Source: Flavobacteriales bacterium | Lineage (GTDB): Bacteria > Bacteroidota > Bacteroidia > Flavobacteriales > Flavobacteriaceae | Direction of reading: 5' to 3' | Assembly: GCA_027031025.1 (NCBI GenBank) | Contig: JALVEJ010000053.1 | Coordinates: 1-15,554, forward strand | Length of the DNA stretch: 15,554 nucleotides | Shown here: positions 13,302 to 15,554 of the stretch, one piece after another | Numbering within the stretch: the first letter of the stretch is position 1 | Layout of the letters: the number at the start of each line of letters is the position of its first letter | Program-made: the position numbers and the translations under genes | The notes under the pieces: model-generated | The model's input: the letters and a program-made list of their open reading frames with translations, nothing else | Told to the model about the DNA's origin: nothing | Databases searched by the model: none

Positions 13302-14606
13302 TTACAAATTTACGGTTTTTCGCGTAAACAAAATTTTTCTGTATAAAAATAACAAACTGATAAAATATATAATGTATGTGATAAAATAGGCAATGACCAC
13401 GCCTTCCAATTGGTAATGCGGCATAAAAACTTTAGTCAAAATATAGAAAACAACCCAAAAACCGATTTCCGTAATCATATATTGCCGGACATGTGCCCGT
13501 GCCAACATCATAAAGGCAATGGTTAATGCAACTATATGAATAAAATCACCGGTTAATTGCCAAAAAAACAAGGATTTCATCGGAAGATATTCTTTTGAAA
13601 AAAAGAGAATAATAGCCCAATGTCGTAATAAGTAAATTCCGAGCATACCAACAAAAAATATAGGAAAAATCTGCTTGAAAAATTTCTTAAGCTCTGCTTT
13701 AAATTCCGTATTGGTATGGATTTTAGCCAGTTGCGGGTAATAATACAAGCTGAAAATCGGCGTAATGAAAGCCAAAAGCATACCCGATATTTTCTTGACA
13801 CCGTCCCAATATCCGGCATGAACGCCCATATCATCCGGAAAAAAACTAAAAATTTGATTTCGAATCAAGATACTGAACAAGGGCGACACAATAGCTGTTA
13901 CCAAAGCCATGATGATATAATTGTAGAGCCGTTTGTAATGGGCGTTTTTAGATTGTTTTAAGGAGAATTGCAGCACTTCAACCATATCGGCTCTAATAAA
14001 AAATAAAGTAGCAATAAAACTGATAATCTGACTGATGAGTATCAAAATCAAGGCACCGAAAATCTGATAACTCATAATCAAAAATATGGCTATAATGGCA
14101 GTTGCAATATTTGTGATAATATTAATGTAAGTTATCTTCTTGTATTTTTGAAAACCATTCAAAATAGCCATCAAAATAATGTTGATGGACAAAACCGGAA
14201 TTAGAATACCGGTTAGTACAATCAACAAACTGAAATCACGCGTGCCAAATAATTGCCGATTGATAAAACTTGAAAAAGCAACGATAATAATGCCGGAAAT
14301 AATAGACGTAATCAAGACGATTTTATATGCCGATGCCAGAAAGGATGATAACTGTTTCCGGTTATTTTGATATTTTGCCGAATATTTGGTAACCCCTTCC
14401 GTAATACCTAGCGTGGAAAAGCCCTGTGCGGTTTGTAAAAAATTGCGAAATTGTTCGGTCAGTCCGGTACCTTCCGGTCCGATATACACGGCAATCACCT
14501 TATTGATAATCCAACCGCTAATCATACGGGCAGCCACGGCTAAAGCGTTAAAAGCCGATATTTTTAACCAAATATTACTAACTACTATTTTTTTAAACTT
14601 GTTCAA
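13302..14606 (-). CDS. Polysaccharide flippase, Wzx/O-antigen translocase family
   Basis: A 434-residue polytopic protein with about twelve hydrophobic helices, in the MOP/MATE-like polysaccharide exporter group. The N-terminal AVYIGPEGTGLTEQFRNFLQ and the following STLGITEGVTKYSAKY closely resemble WzxE-type O-antigen translocases, which flip undecaprenyl-pyrophosphate-linked oligosaccharide across the inner membrane. The start is TTG at 14606, overlapping the upstream aminotransferase stop as TTGA. The first in-frame ATG is codon 28, which would remove part of the first helix. The overlap suggests translational coupling. In enterobacteria, wzxE likewise sits next to a DegT-family sugar aminotransferase gene, which supports a role in surface glycan assembly. 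The glycan itself cannot be deduced. Confidence 0.88.
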   Translation of the reverse strand: MNKFKKIVVSNIWLKISAFNALAVAARMISGWIINKVIAVYIGPEGTGLTEQFRNFLQTAQGFSTLGITEGVTKYSAKYQNNRKQLSSFLASAYKIVLITSIISGIIIVAFSSFINRQLFGTRDFSLLIVLTGILIPVLSINIILMAILNGFQKYKKITYINIITNIATAIIAIFLIMSYQIFGALILILISQIISFIATLFFIRADMVEVLQFSLKQSKNAHYKRLYNYIIMALVTAIVSPLFSILIRNQIFSFFPDDMGVHAGYWDGVKKISGMLLAFITPIFSLYYYPQLAKIHTNTEFKAELKKFFKQIFPIFFVGMLGIYLLRHWAIILFFSKEYLPMKSLFFWQLTGDFIHIVALTIAFMMLARAHVRQYMITEIGFWVVFYILTKVFMPHYQLEGVVIAYFITYIIYFISLLFLYRKILFTRKTVNL

Positions 14607-15554
14607 TAGCGATTAATTTTATCAATAATATAAAAAATTTCATTATCCGTTAAATTTTCCCGTATAGGTAAACTCAATATTTCCCGATGAATTTGTTCGG
14701 TTATGGGATAGCTTTCATGCCGCCACTCACTGTAAGCCGGTTGTTTATGTGGTGGAACAGGGTAGTGGATAAGCGTTTGAATACCGTGTTTAGCCAAATA
14801 TTCTTTCAAATCATCTCGTTGCTTGGTGCGAATGGTAAATTGATGATAAATATGTGCTTGCTTGTCAAAAACGGGTAATGTAATTTCAGGATGACTGATG
14901 TGTTTTATATAGGTCGAAGCAATCTGTCGTCTTTTATTATTTGAAGAATCTAAATCCGGCAATTTCACATTCAAAAAAGCGGCTTGCAATTCATCTAAAC
15001 GGCTGTTGATGCCTTTGTATTGACTGACGTATTTTTGTTGCTGACCGTAATGTCGCAATGTTTTGATAATCTTTGCTAATTCGTCATCGTTGGTAGTTAC
15101 CGCACCGGCATCGCCCAAAGCTCCGAGATTTTTAGTCGGGTAAAAACTAAAAGCGGCGGCATCGCCCAAATTGCCGGCTTTGCGGTTATTCCAAACAGCG
15201 CCGTGAGCTTGGGCAGCATCTTCCAATAATAGCAAACCATGGCTTTGAGCAAGCTCTGACAGCGTATCCCAATCGCTGACTAATCCATATAAATGTACCG
15301 CCAAAATGGCTTTGGTTTTGGAACTTGTTTTTTCTAAAACACGTTCAGTATCAAGGTTATAAGTGTTAATGTTTGGTTCGACCAAAACCGGTTTTAAGCC
15401 GGCTTGACTGATAGCCAAAATGGTAGCAATATAAGTATTTGCCGGCACGATGATTTCATCACCGGCTTGTAGTTTACCTAAAATTTTGTAAGCTTCTAAA
15501 ATCAGACGAATGGCATCTAATCCGTTACCGGTACCTATGGCATATGCAGTACCG
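14603..15554 (-). CDS. DegT/DnrJ/EryC1/StrS-family sugar aminotransferase, start outside window
   Basis: The frame stays open to the right edge (TAYAIGTGNGLDAIRLILEA is visible before the internal GTG at 15448), so about the first 50 residues lie outside. It is a PLP-dependent enzyme that aminates keto sugars bound to dTDP or UDP. Visible features are EIIVPANTYIATILAI, LEDAAQAHGA (Asp contacts the pyridine nitrogen), and FSFYPTKNLGALGD, whose Lys forms the Schiff base. NSRLDELQAAFL and the C-terminal IHYPVPPHKQPAY are also typical. The NLGALGDAGAVTTND stretch resembles FdtB/QdtB enzymes that make dTDP-3-amino-3,6-dideoxyhexoses more than WecE, but this is judgement by eye. It overlaps the flippase gene by four bases, and together they form the end of a surface-polysaccharide operon. 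Confidence 0.92.
   Translation of the reverse strand, partial: GTAYAIGTGNGLDAIRLILEAYKILGKLQAGDEIIVPANTYIATILAISQAGLKPVLVEPNINTYNLDTERVLEKTSSKTKAILAVHLYGLVSDWDTLSELAQSHGLLLLEDAAQAHGAVWNNRKAGNLGDAAAFSFYPTKNLGALGDAGAVTTNDDELAKIIKTLRHYGQQQKYVSQYKGINSRLDELQAAFLNVKLPDLDSSNNKRRQIASTYIKHISHPEITLPVFDKQAHIYHQFTIRTKQRDDLKEYLAKHGIQTLIHYPVPPHKQPAYSEWRHESYPITEQIHREILSLPIRENLTDNEIFYIIDKINRY

Noticed and set aside
15448..15448. GTG as the aminotransferase start
   Set aside because: The same frame continues upstream to the window edge with conserved family residues (GTGNGLDAIRL), so the GTG is an internal valine.

Overview
This is an AT-rich stretch of a Bacteroidota chromosome, most likely a flavobacterium. 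The signs are an alternative complex III (act) operon in the order known from this phylum, little Shine-Dalgarno signal before genes, TAnnTTTG-like -7 elements ahead of two genes, lipoprotein-type cytochrome signals, and an intergenic palindrome family (GGTNNCTGAGTG...TGTACCGAAGC) of the kind often seen between flavobacterial genes. No rRNA, tRNA, CRISPR array, transposase or prophage gene was seen.

Layout: (1) 1-5784, plus strand: the 3' part of actB followed by actC, actD, actE and actF, closed by a strong terminator. Together these encode most of a quinol:electron-acceptor oxidoreductase of the respiratory chain. (2) 5970-6848, plus: a small secreted SPOR-domain protein and rlmH (23S rRNA pseudouridine methyltransferase, TTG start). 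(3) 6848-7081: a repeat-rich spacer with two kinds of short palindrome. (4) 7082-8440, plus: a single reading frame that joins a complete CPBP/CAAX-type intramembrane protease to a complete RdgB/HAM1 nucleotide-pool-cleaning pyrophosphatase with almost no linker. This is the most unusual gene here. (5) 8453-10267, minus: a small membrane protein with a PH-like tail and a stand-alone 2-oxo acid dehydrogenase E2. (6) 10525-11130, plus: a secreted Tyr/Arg-rich protein with three 16-residue repeats, ending in a bidirectional terminator. (7) 11176-13052, minus: aroQ, a membrane-anchored SRPBCC/GyrI-like protein and crcB, probably one operon. (8) 13053-13301: a second spacer carrying several full and half copies of the same palindrome family. 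(9) 13302 to the right edge, minus: a sugar aminotransferase (cut by the window) overlapping a polysaccharide flippase, the end of a surface-glycan locus.

Most genes are ordinary housekeeping or envelope genes with intact motifs. What deserves a second look is the protease-pyrophosphatase fusion, the shared palindromes in two distant spacers, the repeat protein, and the act operon ending without cytochrome oxidase genes. I found no clear evidence of an undescribed multi-gene system.
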